NCBI GenBank assembly: GCA_032433765.1 | Contig: JAVIAB010000046.1 | Location: forward strand, 59,403,482-59,467,481 | Source of the DNA: Megaustenia siamemsis | Taxonomy: Eukaryota; Mollusca; Gastropoda; Stylommatophora; Ariophantidae | Direction: 5' to 3' | Length of the DNA: 64,000 nt | Shown: positions 43,850 to 55,947 of the stretch, piece by piece | Layout of the letters: every line of letters starts with the position of its first letter | Numbering within the stretch: the first letter of the stretch is position 1 | The notes under the pieces: model-generated | Seen by the model: the letters and a program-made list of their open reading frames with translations, nothing else | Told to the model about the DNA's origin: nothing | Database searches by the model: none | Position numbers and translations under genes: made by a program

Positions 43850-44505
43850 ACTTTGTTTACTGTTATCTCATATAAACTTTGAGTAACAAGCCTCACCTAC
43901 ATGTCAGTACTATGTTTACTGTTATCTCATATAAACTTTGAGTAACAAGCCTCACCTACATGTCAGTACTATGTTTACTGTTATCTCATATAAACTTTGA
44001 GTAACAAGCCTCACCTACATGTCAGTACTATGTTTACTGTTATCTCATATAAACTTTGAGTAACAAGCCTCACCTACATGTCAGTACTTTGTTTACTGTT
44101 ATCTCATATAAACTTTGAGTAACAAGCCTCACCTACATGTCAGTACTTGTTTACTGTTATCTCATGTAAGCTTTGAGTGACAAGCCTCACCTACATGTCA
44201 GTACTTTATTTACTGTTATCTCATATAAACTTTGAGTAACAAGCCTCACCTACATGTCAGTACTTTGTTTACTGTTATCTCATATAAACTTTGAGTAACA
44301 AGCCTCACCTACATGTCAGTACTATGTTTACTGTTATCTCATGTAAACTTTGAGTAACAAGCCTCACCTACATGTCAGTACTTTGTTTACTGCTATCTCA
44401 TGTAAACTTTGAGTAACAAGCCTCACCTACATGTCAGTACTTTGTTTACTGCTATCTCATGTAAACTTTGAGTAATAAGCCTCACCTACATGTCAGCACT
44501 TCGAT
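43850..44505. repeat. 59-bp minisatellite
   Basis: About 11 copies of TGTTTACTGTTATCTCATAT, then AAACTTTGAGTAACAAGCC and TCACCTACATGTCAGTACT. ATAT/ATGT, CTATG/CTTTG and TGTTA/TGCTA vary. One unit near 44145 lost 2 bp and carries GCTTTGAGTGAC. Confidence 0.95.
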
Positions 44506-45059
44506 GTTGCTGTCAGCTCCGATAACCTTTTACAAGGCAGTAGAACAGGGCGTGGCGGAGGAAGTTTGTGCATGTCAAGGTTCGACATGACGTGTTGTAT
44601 GTAGGCCACTGCTGCTGCTGTACACTGGTACAAGGAAATCATGACTGGACAGACAGGGAACAACGATGCCATTGTTGAGAACTTGTCTTTCTGTGTCCAG
44701 AGAGGACAGATAGCACTATGAATTGGTATGATTTGGTGGCGTTGTTCAAGTTAGGCGTGGCCAGACAACATTCCTCAATCGTTTCAATCCAGCATCGATT
44801 GCAGCGCAGCGGTACCACGTCCCTCCTGGCTGACGAGGAAACTCAACCGGATTGTCTTAACACTTGTATGCCCACTCTCGGGGAGGGGGCCTGGCACTAT
44901 TGTTTGGCAGTGACTGCAGATTTCGCTGTCCGTGTGCTGATGTGTGCAGGACGTCAGCTGCGGGTCTTGGCATGAGGTACCGGCCCGCATACAACATCTC
45001 GGACGTCGTGCACAGCCGTTGTTTTATATCAGCTGTCGGCTGCCTCATCAAGGGAGTCA
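44506..45059. other. Spacer, relatively GC-rich, unrecognised frames
   Basis: Two plus frames (44718-44975, and one from 44864 running into the pyrimidine tract) read through this segment. The composition is more gene-like than elsewhere in the window, but no domain, start context or splice pair convinces me. An exon remnant is possible. Confidence 0.35.
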
Positions 45060-45952
45060 GTCTACCTCTCTTTTTTCTCTCACTCTCCTCCTCTCACTCT
45101 CCTCCTATCACTCTCCTCCTCTCTTTTTCTATCACTCTCATTTTCTCTCTCTCTTTTTTTCTGTCACTCTCCTCTTCTCTTTTTCTATCATTCTCCTCTC
45201 TTTTCTATCACTCTCCTCTCTTTTTCTCTCACTTTCCTCCTTTCTTTTTTTCTATCACTCGGTTCCTCTCTTTTTCTCTCACTCTCCTCTCTTTTTCTCT
45301 CTCTCCTCTCTTTTTCTCTCACTCTCCTCTCTTTTTCTCTCACTCTCCTCTCTTTTTCTCTCACTCTGCTACTCTTTTTTCTATCACCCTCCTCCTCTCT
45401 TTTACTATCACTCTCCTCTTATTTCCTATCATCATCCCCATCTCTCTTTTTTCTCACTCTCCTCCTCTCTTTTTCTCTCACTCTCCTCCTCTCTTTTTTC
45501 TCACTCTCCTCCTCTCTTTTTCTCTCACTCTCCTCCTCTCTTTTTCTCACACTCTGTTCCTCTCTTTTTCTCACACTCTGTTCCTCTCTTTTTCTCTCAC
45601 TCTCCTCCTCTCTTTTTCTCTCACTCTCCTCCTCTCTTTTTCTCTCACTCTCCTCCTCTCTTTTTCTCTCACTCTCCTCCTCTTTTTCTCTAACTCTGCT
45701 CCTCTTTTTTTCTGTCACTCTACGCCTCTCTTTTTCTCTCACTCTCCTCCTCTCTTTTTCTCTCACTCTCCTCCTCTCTTTTTCTCTCACTATCCTCCTC
45801 TTTTTCTCTCACTATCCTCCTCTTTTTCTCTAACTCTGCTCCTCTTTTTTCTGTCACTCTACGCCTCTCTTTTTCTATCACTCTCCTCTTTTTTCTATCA
45901 CTCTCCTCTTTTTTTCTATCACTCTCCTCTTTTTTTCTATCACTCTCCTAGA
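45060..45952. repeat. Polypyrimidine tract (~0.9 kb, ~22-24-bp quasi-repeat)
   Basis: The plus strand is overwhelmingly C and T, arranged as TCTCACTCTCCTCCTCTC plus T5 units, with A appearing mostly as CACTC or CTATCAC. Variants include GTTCC and TAACTCTGCTCC. The mirror-like homopurine/homopyrimidine pattern favours triplex (H-DNA) structure. Long frames in both orientations (SLFLSLSS and REKERRRV repeats) follow from composition. Confidence 0.93.
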
Positions 45953-46079
45953 GGAAAGACCTGTGCCGAAATGACCAAATGTGTTAGGAGAGGAAAGACT
46001 ATTGGAAGTTTTGTTCATAGAATGTCAACATGGATAACACCAGCCACACCACGATAAGGATATCAAACAACTTGAAGAC
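45953..46079. other. Short spacer
   Basis: Non-repetitive link. No gene signal. Confidence 0.4.
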
Positions 46080-48470
46080 GTTGTCACTGTTCTGCTTGTT
46101 GTCAGTGAAGTAGTTCTGTAGTCACTATTCTCCTGCTTGTTGTCAGTGAAGTAGTCACTATTCTCCTGCTTGTTGTCAGTGAAGTAGTTCTGTAGTCACT
46201 ATTCTCCTGCTTGTTGTCAGTGAAGTAGTCACTATTCTCCTGCTTGTTGTCGGTGAAGTAGTTCTGTAGTCACTATTCTCCTGCTTGTTGTCAGTGAAGT
46301 AGTTCTGTTAGTCACTATTCTCCTGCTTGTTATCAGTGAAGTAGTTCTGTTAGTCACTATTCTCCTGCTTGTTATCAGTGAAGTAGTTCTGTAGTCACTA
46401 TTCTCCTGCTTGTTGTCAGTGAAGTAGTTCTGTAGTCACTATTCTCCTGCTTGTTATCAGTGAAGTAGTTCTGTAGTCACTATTCTCCTGCTTGTTATCA
46501 GTGAAGTAGTTCTGTAGTCACTATTCTCCTGCTTGTTATCAGTGAAGTAGTTCTGTTAGTCACTATTCTCCTGCTTGTTATCAGTGAAGTAGTTCTGTAG
46601 TCACTATTCTCCTGCTTGTTGTCAGTGAAGTAGTTCTGTAGTCACTATTCTCCTGCTTGTTATCAGTGAAGTAGTTCTGTAGTCACTATTCTCCTGCTTG
46701 TTGTCAGTGAAGTAGTCACTATTCTCCTGCTTGTTGTCAGTGAAGTAGTTCTGTAGTCACTATTCTCCTGCTTGTTGTCAGTGAAGTAGTTCTGTAGTCA
46801 CTATTCTCTTGCTTGTTGTCAGTGAAGTAGTTCTGTTAGTCACTATTCTCTTGCTTGTTATCAGTGAAGTAGTTCTGTAGTCACTATTCTCTTGCTTGTT
46901 GTCAGTGAAGTAGTTCTGTAGTCACTATTCTCCTGCTTGTTGTCAGTGAAGTAGTTCTGTTAGTCACTATTCTCCTGCTTGTTGTCAGTGAAGTAGTCAC
47001 TATTCTCCTGCTTGTTGTCAGTGAAGTAGTCACTATTCTCCTGCTTGTTGTCAGTGAAGTAGTTCTGTAGTCACTATTCTCCTGCTTGTTGTCAGTGAAG
47101 TAGTTCTGTAGTCACTATTCTCCTGCTTGTTGTCAGTGAAGTAGTTCTGTTAGTCACTATTCTCCTGCTTGTTATCAGTGAAGTAGTCACTATTCTCCTG
47201 CTTGTTGTCAGTGAAGTAGTTCTGTTAGTCACTATTCTCCTGCTTGTTGTCAGTGAAGTAGTTCTGTAGTCACTATTCTCCTGCTTGTTGTCAGTGAAGT
47301 AGTCACTATTCTCCTGCTTGTTGTCAGTGAAGTAGTTCTGTAGTCACTATTCTCCTGCTTGTTGTCAGTGAAGTAGTTCTGTAGTCACTATTCTCCTGCT
47401 TGTTGTCAGTGAAGTAGTTCTGTTAGTCACTATTCTCCTGCTTGTTATCAGTGAAGTAGTCACTATTCTCCTGCTTGTTGTCAGTGAAGTAGTTCTGTAG
47501 TCACTATTCTCCTGCTTGTTGTCAGTGAAGTAGTTCTGTTAGTCACTATTCTCCTGCTTGTTATCAGTGAAGTAGTCACTATTCTCCTGCTTGTTGTCAG
47601 TGAAGTAGTTCTGTAGTCACTATTCTCCTGCTTGTTGTCAGTGAAGTAGTTCTGTAGTCACTATTCTCCTGCTTGTTGTCAGTGAAGTAGTTCTGTAGTC
47701 ACTATTCTCCTGCTTGTTATCAGTGAAGTAGTTCTGTTAGTCACTATTCTCCTGCTTGTTGTCAGTGAAGTAGTTCTGTTAGTCACTATTCTCTTGCTTG
47801 TTATCAGTGAAGTAGTTCTGTAGTCACTATTCTCCTGCTTGTTATCAGTGAAGTAGTTCTGTTAGTCACTATTCTCTTGCTTGTTATCAGTGAAGTAGTT
47901 CTGTAGTCACTATTCTCCTGCTTGTTATCAGTGAAGTAGTTCTGTTAGTCACTATTCTCTTGCTTGTTATCAGTGAAGTAGTTCTGTAGTCACTATTCTC
48001 CTGCTTGTTATCAGTGAAGTAGTTCTGTAGTCACTATTCTCCTGCTTGTTGTCAGTGAAGTAGTTCTGTTAGTCACTATTCTCCTGCTTGTTGTCAGTGA
48101 AGTAGTTCTGTAGTCACTATTCTCTTGCTTGTTGTCAGTGAAGTAGTTCTGTTAGTCACTATTCTCCTGCTTGTTGTCAGTGAAGTAGTTCTGTAGTCAC
48201 TATTCTCCTGCTTGTTGTCAGTGAAGTAGTTCTGTAGTCACTATTCTCCTGCTTGTTGTCAGTGAAGTAGTTCTGTAGTCACTATTCTCCTGCTTGTTGT
48301 CAGTGAAGTAGTTCTGTAGTCAATATTCTCCTGCTTGTTGTCAGTGAAGTAGTTCTGTAGTCACTATTCTCCTGCTTGTTGTCAGTGAAGTAGTTCTGTT
48401 AGTCACTATTCTCCTGCTTGTTGTCAGTGAAGTAGTTCTGTAGTCAATATTCTCCTGCTTGGGGCACATT
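46080..48470. repeat. 2.4-kb array of 41-bp minisatellite with length variants
   Basis: About 60 copies of GTAGTCACTATTCTCCTGCT, then TGTTGTCAGTGAAGTAGTTCT. Three length classes are mixed: 41 bp, 42 bp (TTAGTCAC) and about 30 bp lacking TTCTGTAGTAG-type sequence. Other variants are TTATCAGTG and CTCTTGCTTG. A two-unit period (42-bp CTCTTG unit plus 41-bp unit) repeats several times at about 47775-48000. Confidence 0.96.
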
Positions 48471-48729
48471 TCTGTGTAAAAGTCATGTGAATGATTGTAC
48501 GTTCCCTGCACGTAAACAAGCTCTGCACATATTGCCATCACAATTATAGCCACAAGCACCTCTGACTGAATGGGTATCTTCTATTCTCAATCTTTGTAAC
48601 AAAGAAAATCCTCGTGGTAAAGCCTGATTGGGCTTTATAGACATTTTCATTACCACAAGTCAAAGGGAAACCTAGAAACTGGGTCAAGGAAAGAGAAACA
48701 AACACGTGACTTTCGTGGATGTCAGCAAA
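48471..48729. other. Short spacer
   Basis: A minus-strand frame starting here runs into the 41-bp array and begins with a hydrophobic, signal-peptide-like stretch, but its only in-frame ATG lies inside that stretch and a stop sits just upstream. Not called. Confidence 0.4.
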
Positions 48730-50939
48730 GACATGAACTCTAATCTAGTCCTATTACCAGACATTGCCCATGTCCACAAAGTCAGCACTAAAGACATGAA
48801 CTCTAGTTGATTTACCAGACATTGCCCATGTCCACAAAGTCAGCACTAAAGACATGAACTCTAATCTAGTCCTATTACCAGACATTACCCGTGTCCACAA
48901 AGTCAGCACTAAAGACATGAACTCTAATCTAGTCCTATTACCAGACATTACCCGTGTCCACAAAGTCAGCACTAAAGACATGAACTCTAATCTAGTCCTA
49001 TTACCAGACATTGCCCATGTCCACAAAGTCAGCACTAAAGACATGAACTCTAATCTAGTCCTATTACCAGACATTGCCCATGTCCACAAAGTCAGCACTA
49101 AAGACATGAACTCTAGTTGATTTACCAGACATTGCCCATGTCCACAAAGTCAGCACTAAAGACATGAACTCTAGTTGATTTACCAGACATTGCCCATGTC
49201 CACAAAGTCAGCACTAAAGACATGAACTCTAGTTGATTTACCAGACATTGCCCATGTCCACAAAGTCAGCACTAAAGACATGAACTCTAGTTGATTTACC
49301 AGACATTGCCCATGTCCACAAAGTCAGCACTAAAGACATGAACTCTAGTTGATTTACCAGACATTGCCCATGTCCACAAAGTCAGCACTAAAGACATGAA
49401 CTCTAGTTGATTACCAGACATTGCCCATGTCCACAAAGTCAGCACTAAAGACATGAACTCTAGTTGATTTACCAGACATTGCCCATGTCCACAAAGTCAG
49501 CACTAAAGACATGAACTCTAGTTGATTTACCAGACATTGCCCATGTCCACAAAGTCAGCACTAAAGACATGAACTCTAGTTGATTTACCAGACATTGCCC
49601 ATGTCCACAAAGTCAGCACTAAAGACATGAACTCTAGTTGATTTACCAGACATTGCCCATGTCCACAAAGTCAGCACTAAAGACATGAACTCTAGTTGAT
49701 TTACCAGACATTGCCCATGTCCACAAAGTCAGCACTAAAGACATGAACTCTAGTTGATTACCAGACATTGCCCATGTCCACAAAGTCAGCACTAAAGACA
49801 TGAACTCTAGTTGATTTACCAGACATTGCCCATGTCCACAAAGTCAGCACTAAAGACATGAACTCTAGTTGATTACCAGACATTGCCCATGTCCACAAAG
49901 TCAGCACTAAAGACATGAACTCTAGTTGATTTACCAGACATTGCCCATGTCCACAAAGTCAGCACTAAAGACATGAACTCTAGTTGATTTACCAGACATT
50001 GCCCATGTCCACAAAGTTATCACTAAAGACATGAACTCTAGTTGATTTACCAGACATTGCCCATGTCCACAAAGTCAGCACTAAAGACATGAACTCTAGT
50101 TGATTTACCAGACATTGCCCATGTCCACAAAGTCAGCACTAAAGACATGAACTCTAGTTGATTTACCAGACATTGCCCATGTCCACAAAGTCAGCACTAA
50201 AGACATGAACTCTAGTTGATTTACCAGACATTGCCCATGTCCACAAAGTCAGCACTAAAGACATGAACTCTAGTTGATTTACCAGACATTGCCCATGTCC
50301 ACAAAGTCAGCACTAAAGACATGAACTCTAGTTGATTTACCAGACATTGCCCATGTCCACAAAGTCAGCACTAAAGACATGAACTCTAGTTGATTTACCA
50401 GACATTGCCCATGTCCACAAAGTCAGCACTAAAGACATGAACTCTAGTTGATTTACCAGACATTGCCCATGTCCACAAAGTCAGCACTAAAGACATGAAC
50501 TCTAGTTGATTTACCAGACATTGCCCATGTCCACAAAGTCAGCACTAAAGACATGAACTCTAGTTGATTTACCAGACATTGCCCATGTCCACAAAGTCAG
50601 CACTAAAGACATGAACTCTAGTTGATTTACCAGACATTGCCCATGTCCACAAAGTCAGCACTAAAGACATGAACTCTAGTTGATTTACCAGACATTGCCC
50701 ATGTCCACAAAGTTATCACTAAAGACATGAACTCTAGTTGATTTACCAGACATTGCCCATGTCCACAAAGTCAGCACTAAAGACATGAACTCTAGTTGAT
50801 TTACCAGACATTGCCATGTCCACAAAGTCAGCACTAAAGACATGAACTCTAGTTGATTTACCAGACATTGCCCATGTCCACAAAGTCAGCACTAAAGACA
50901 TGAACTCTAGTTGATTTACCAGACATTACCCATGTCCAC
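48730..50939. repeat. 2.2-kb array of 58-bp minisatellite (left part)
   Basis: About 38 copies of ACATGAACTCTAGTTGATTT, then ACCAGACATTGCCCATGTCC and ACAAAGTCAGCACTAAAG. Six of the first seven units have the longer CTAATCTAGTCCTATTACC form, and two of those have ATTACCCGTGTCC. The rest are very uniform. The array is interrupted at 50940 by a LINE and resumes at 54158. Confidence 0.97.
50928..50939. repeat. Target-site duplication (left) of family D LINE
   Basis: ACCCATGTCCAC, 12 bp, matching 54158-54169. The first A is a G in almost all other array units. Confidence 0.85.
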
Positions 50940-53900
50940 CGCCCGTGCGCTGCCGGGGCCCGAAAGGGAAGTAAAGAATAGCGGCGCTGTACCCTACCAG
51001 GCATGTTCGTAAGAGGCGAGAAAGGAGGGTTAGGCATGGGACTGGCTATCCCATACTGTAAAAAAATAAGCCGAAAAAACTTCACAAACATGAACAAGTC
51101 AAAGAAAGATAAAGTAAATCCGTCAACCAGGAAAGAGAAGGGCTCTCTGTCTAAGAGACGTATGACGCAATCCGGAGAAAGCCATAAGGAGTCCGGGTTG
51201 CCGACTCACCCTTTGTCTACCAGGAAATCATCCAGAATTGGCACCTGGAATGTTCGTACCCTTAACAAACAGGGAAAAGCGGCACAAGTGGCAGCAGAAA
51301 TGAACAACTACAAGATAGATATTCTGGGAATGTGTGAAACAAGATGGCTGGGAGCGGAGAGAATAAAATTGAATACAGGGGAGATGATTTTATCATCAGG
51401 ACACCAGGAACCAGGAGCACAACATAGCGAAGGGGTAGCTATAATGCTATCAAAGAATGCACAGAAGACACTAATAGAATAGGAGGCAGTGGGACCAAGA
51501 CTGGTGAGAGCAACATTTAGAACAACCAAAAACAAAATAAAATTACACATTATACAATGCTATGCACCAACCAACGATAAAGATGACTCAGTTAAAGATG
51601 ATTTTTATAAACAGCTACAATGCCAGATGGATGCAAGACGAGCCAAGGACATTATAATCTTGATGGGAGACCTAAATGCTAAGGTAGGATCAGACAACAG
51701 AGGCTTTGAAGAGATTATGGGAAAACATGGACTTGGAGATATAAACGAGAATGGAGAGATATTTGAATTTCTGCGCCCTTAATCAAATGAGCCTAGGAGG
51801 AACAATATTCCAACATAAAAGAATACACAAAGCTACATGGGTGTCACCAGATCATAGAACGGAAAACCAAATTGATCACATATGTATTAATAATAAGTTT
51901 AAGTCATCCTTACAGGATGTAAAAGTATATAGAGGGGCAGATATAGCTTCTGATCATCATCTTCTGTTAGCCAAACTTAAAATTAAATTAAAAAGGTATA
52001 CTACAACGAATAAGGGCAGAACGTATTTCAATGTAGGGTTTCTTAAAGAACAAGGAATTAAAGATAAATTCGCAGTCACAATATCAAACAAATACCAAGT
52101 CCTCCAACAACTAGAAAATACAATAAATATAGAAGATCATTGGAAACAGGTAAAACATATATGGAAAGAGACATGCGAAGAAACACTGGGGAAAAGAGAA
52201 CGCCAGAATAAGGCATGGATGACAGCAGAGACCCTGGATAAAATTAAAGAAAGAAAGAACAAGAAAGCAGACATAAATAAAAGCAAAACAAGAAGTAATA
52301 AAGCCAAGACACAAGAAGCTTACACAGAGGTGAACAAAGAAGTGAGAAGATGCATTAAAAAGGATAAGAGGAAATATATAGATGAATTAGCTAAAGAGGC
52401 AGAAGAAGCAGCAAATAAAGGGAATATGAAAGAACTGTACAACAGCACAAAGAAATTAGGTGGAAAATACAAACAGATCAACGCCTTTATCAAAGATAAG
52501 AAAGGAAATCTGCTTAGTAATATAAAGGAACAAATGGAGAGATAGAAGGAGCACTTTGAAGAACTTTTGAACAGACCTGGCTCAAATAATCCTCCAGATA
52601 TACTACCAGCAGAAGAAAAATTACACGTTAACTGCGGAAAACCAAGCAAAGAAGAAATAATGAAAGCCATCAAACTGTTAAAAGATGGTAAAGCCACAGG
52701 ACCAGATGAAATTCCTTCGGAAGCCATCAAAGCAGATATTATCACCTCTACCAAGATGTTACATAATCTATTGGATAAAATTTGGGAGAGGGAAGAAATA
52801 CCTAAAGACTGGAGAGAAGGTTATATGATCAAACTACCAAAGAAAGGAAGTTTACAGGAGTGCACAAATTATAGGGAAATTATGCTACTATCAGTGCCAG
52901 GAAAAATATTAGGCAGAATCATTCTGGAGAGACTAAAAGAGGCTATAGAGAAACACTTGAGAGATGAACAAGCAGGTTTTAGGAAGAACAGATCATGTGC
53001 TGATCAAATAACTACTCTACGTATAATAGTTGAACAAAGTTTAGAACTAAAATCCCCACTTTATATTGGATTCATAGATTACGAAAAGGCATTTGATAGT
53101 TTAGACAGAAGAATGCTTTGGAAGTTGCTGAGTCATTATGGAATCCCCATAAAGTTTATTAACCTGATAAAAACAATGTATGAAGGAACAAAATGTAGTG
53201 TGGTGCATGAAGGACAGCTTACAGAAGCATTTGAAATAAGAACAGGAGTAAGGCAAGGATGCCTTCTGTCTCCATTTCTCTTTCTACTGGCCATAGATTG
53301 GATTATGAAAATAACTCAAAACAACAGAAATGGGATCCAGTGGTCACTGACCAAACAACTTGATGATTTAGACTTTGCTGATGACATAGCTCTCCTATCA
53401 CACAGCCACCAACAGATGCAAGATAAAATGAGTATATTAGATGAGAGATCACAACAGCTAGGACTAAAGATTAATAGAGATAAGACCAACATTGTGAGAA
53501 TTAATGCAGTTGGCAATAACCAAATAAAACTAGGAGAAATACCTCTACTAGACGTACAATCTTATATATATCTGGGCAGTAATATAGATAAAGAGGGAGG
53601 AACAGAAAACGATACCAAAATAAGGATATCAAAAGCAAGAGGAGCTTTCATTGCACTGGGAAACATATGGAAATCCAAAGAAATTAGGCTAAATACAAAA
53701 ATACAAATTTTCAACTCCAATGTTAAGTCGGTTCTATTATATGGCTGTGAAACATGGAGAATAACAAAATTGACAATCACGAAGGTACAGACTTTCATTA
53801 ATGGATGCTTGCGCAGAATAAAGGGATGGAAATGGCAGGACAAAGTCACAAACGTGGAATTATGGAAATGTACCGGTCAAATACCAGTGGATAAAGAAAT

Positions 53901-54157
53901 ACAGCGAAGGCGATGGCGATGGATAGGACACACACTACGGAAACCAACTGAGAGTATTACACAACAGGCCCTTTTTTGGAATCCCCAGGGGAAAAGACAA
54001 AGAGGAAGACCAAGGAATTCTTGGAGAAGACAGATTGAAGCAGAGATGAAGATGATGGGGAAGACATGGAATGATCTTAAAAGAATTGCAAAAAACAGAA
54101 CGACTTGGAAAGTGTTTGTTGAAGACCTATGCTCCACTGGGAGCTAAAAGGTAGAAG
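50940..54157 (+). mobile_element. Full-length RTE-like LINE (family D) inserted in the 58-bp array
   Basis: A 3218-bp element between 12-bp duplications. It has a GC-rich 5' leader of 63 bp (CGCCCGTGCGCTGCCGGGGC), one long ORF region (51003-54147) and an extremely short 3' end (AAGGTAGAAG after the stop). About 3.2 kb, a single ORF with endonuclease and RT, and a minimal 3' UTR are the known RTE layout. The 58-bp array continues on both sides, so the array predates the insertion. The 3' tail lacks poly-A. Confidence 0.88.
51003..54147 (+). pseudogene. LINE endonuclease-reverse transcriptase ORF, two in-frame TAGs and one frameshift
   Basis: About 1047 codons. An N-terminal basic region of about 75 residues precedes an APE-type endonuclease: TWNVRTL (Asn83), CETRW (Glu112), CYAPTND, MGDLNAKVG, QIDHICIN and ASDHHLL, all key residues present. 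A basic connector of about 200 residues follows. The reverse transcriptase then shows LLSVPGKILGRIILERLKEA, EQAGFRKNRSCADQI, FIDYEKAFDSLD, GVRQGCLLSPFLF, FADD (53374-53385) and GLKINRDKTN. The C-terminal region has LYGCETW, RRRWRWIGHTLRK and GKRQRGRPRNSWRR. Three lesions: TAG at 51480-51482, one extra T in the T-run 51768-51770, and TAG at 52543-52545. Both TAGs sit where relatives have Trp. Otherwise the frame is clean, so the copy is young but not coding-competent as read. Confidence 0.9.
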
Positions 54158-54240
54158 ACCCATGTCCACAAAGTCAGCACTAAAGACATGAACTCTAGTT
54201 GATTTACCAGACATTGCCCATGTCCACAAAGTCATCACTA
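54158..54240. repeat. 58-bp array, right part
   Basis: The array resumes with ACCCATGTCCACAAAGTCAG, runs one full unit and ends in a diverged partial unit (AAAGTCATCACTATAAGG). 54158-54169 is the right target-site duplication of the LINE. Confidence 0.92.
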
Positions 54241-54419
54241 TAAGGAAGTATTCGTCAGATAATCGTTGCTACTATTGTAAATGTACTGCTAGACATGAGA
54301 AAATAAAGAGACGCCGTCTGAAAGGAAACAACTGGGGAACGTTTGCGTCAGCGTGTCTGGATGTCATCGTGAGTAGCAACCGAGCCCACCTGATGGTAGG
54401 GCCTGTCATTTTAGTTGTT
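54241..54419. other. Short spacer
   Basis: Non-repetitive. No gene signal. Confidence 0.45.
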
Positions 54420-54595
54420 TTAAAAAGTTCTTTCATAAGTTTTCTTCTATTTAGAAAGTTCTTTCATAAGTTTTCTTCTATTTAGAAAGTTCTTTCATAA
54501 GTTTTCTTCTATTTAGAAAGTTCTTTCATAAGTTTTCTTCTATTTAGAAAGTTCTTTCATAAGTTTTCTTCTATTTAGAAAGTTCTTTCATAAGG
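54420..54595. repeat. 31-bp minisatellite
   Basis: Six copies of AGTTCTTTCATAAGTTTTCT plus TCTATTTAGAA. After the first unit they are identical. Confidence 0.94.
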
Positions 54596-54944
54596 TACCG
54601 AAGTTGAAGTATAGATGTGTAGCTTTTGTGCAGTTGGGGAGTTACTAGAAGACTGCTTCAGCCACGTTCGTCTACGTGCACAACCAACAACAATATAGGA
54701 TGCACTTTTGTAGATGGTTCAGCCATTTCAACAAGTAGGCACACCAGGTTATGGAAGGACCCAGCATCACTACAAACGAATTAAAATCCATAATTGCTCA
54801 ACCGCCCCTTCCAGTGGAATCATACGAATTAATATCTCATTTCCTAAACAAACAAAGGCAGCTGCAGTCCCCATCAAAGCAGTCTCACACCAGGTACTCT
54901 AGTCTAGCCTCATTCACATTGGACAACAAATACTGCCGTTATTT
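54596..54944. other. Spacer without a recognised gene
   Basis: Frames of 62 and 76 codons overlap here without motifs. Confidence 0.45.
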
Positions 54945-55600
54945 CCTTTCTCTTTTGCCTGTCAGCGTCGAGGGGAAATGAAGTTTGCGGTATTTTTCTC
55001 TGCTGTTATGTTTCCTAGTGTTTCTAATATTCCGTCAATCCATCTTTTTTGTGTCCAACCCTGGCGTTGTTTTCTCGCAACGTCTATTAAAGGTTCGCTG
55101 TGTTGTGTTTTGGTCATTCTGTCTTATCACGTGGCCAACGTACCTTATCTGTTGTTTCTTTATGTATTCTATGCCGGGAATTATTCCTAGCTTTTTTTGT
55201 CTTCATTTCTGATCTGATCTCTCAGACTGTTTCCTGTCATTTGTCTAACACATTTCATCTCAGTAGAGGTGTTTTTTTTTTAATCGTTCTTGCATCATGG
55301 CATTGGTAGCAGAGCGTTAGGATGAAGATTGTATTGTAAAGTGCCCGTTTTGCCTCTAGAGTTGTTTCCTTGTTGGACAATAGCGGTGACAGCTGTCTAA
55401 TTATTTGACAAGCTTTGTTGCATCTTGAGTCTATCTCTGATGTTTGTGAATTGTTTGCCACTAGACATCCTAGGTATTTAAATTCCTCCACCTTGTTTTA
55501 ATTTATCTGCCGTTTACCGCTGTATTGATGTTTTGTTTCTCATTTTTTCTCTTTGCGCTATTGATGACTTGTTTTGTTGGTGCTGATATTCATGTTTGAT
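54945..55600 (-). pseudogene. 5'-truncated LINE family C
   Basis: Minus-strand frame 55491-55255 reads MEEFKYLGCLVANNSQTSEI, SRCNKACQIIRQLSPLLSN, KETTLEAKRALYNTIFILTL, closely matching the copy at 40346-40624. Further 3' it continues with KKLGIIPGIEYIKKQQIRYV, GHVIR and RCEKTTPGLDTKKMDGRNIR, the GHV-R tail typical of these LINEs, interrupted by stops. RT catalytic motifs are missing (truncated at about 55600). Confidence 0.8.
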
Positions 55601-55947
55601 TTGGCTATGAAAAAGCTATGGACTATAATAGCCAAGGAGAAGTGGATGAAAATGGCGGGGCAGTCCGATCTATTCATCACCAAGTACTTGGTAATTAGAG
55701 AAAGCATACCCCTATACAAAATGGCGCGTAAGTCACGTGGGCATTACCAGACTGCGTCACAAGAGAGTCAGTTTGACGATAACGGTTTCGTAAGTTTGAT
55801 AACGAGATAATTGAAGATGTTTCTGTGACAGAACCTTTCACTGACCAACGGTTCAAACGCTTCCCCATCTTCTGGTAGCCGACTTCCAATGAACACGTAA
55901 TGGATGTCATAGAACAGAAAATGGAACTATACGGGGTGTCGCACAAA
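55601..55947. other. Spacer with unrecognised frame
   Basis: A plus frame ending at 55810 crosses from the LINE into this spacer. No motif supports it. Confidence 0.4.

Noticed and set aside
44864..46057. 397-codon frame entering the pyrimidine tract
   Set aside because: Most of it is low-complexity Ser/Leu/Phe forced by the C/T composition. The short unique start is not recognisable.
48341..48559. Minus-strand frame beginning with a signal-peptide-like hydrophobic stretch
   Set aside because: It has no ATG before that stretch, a stop lies just upstream, and more than half of it is the 41-bp array. An exon cannot be excluded but nothing supports it.
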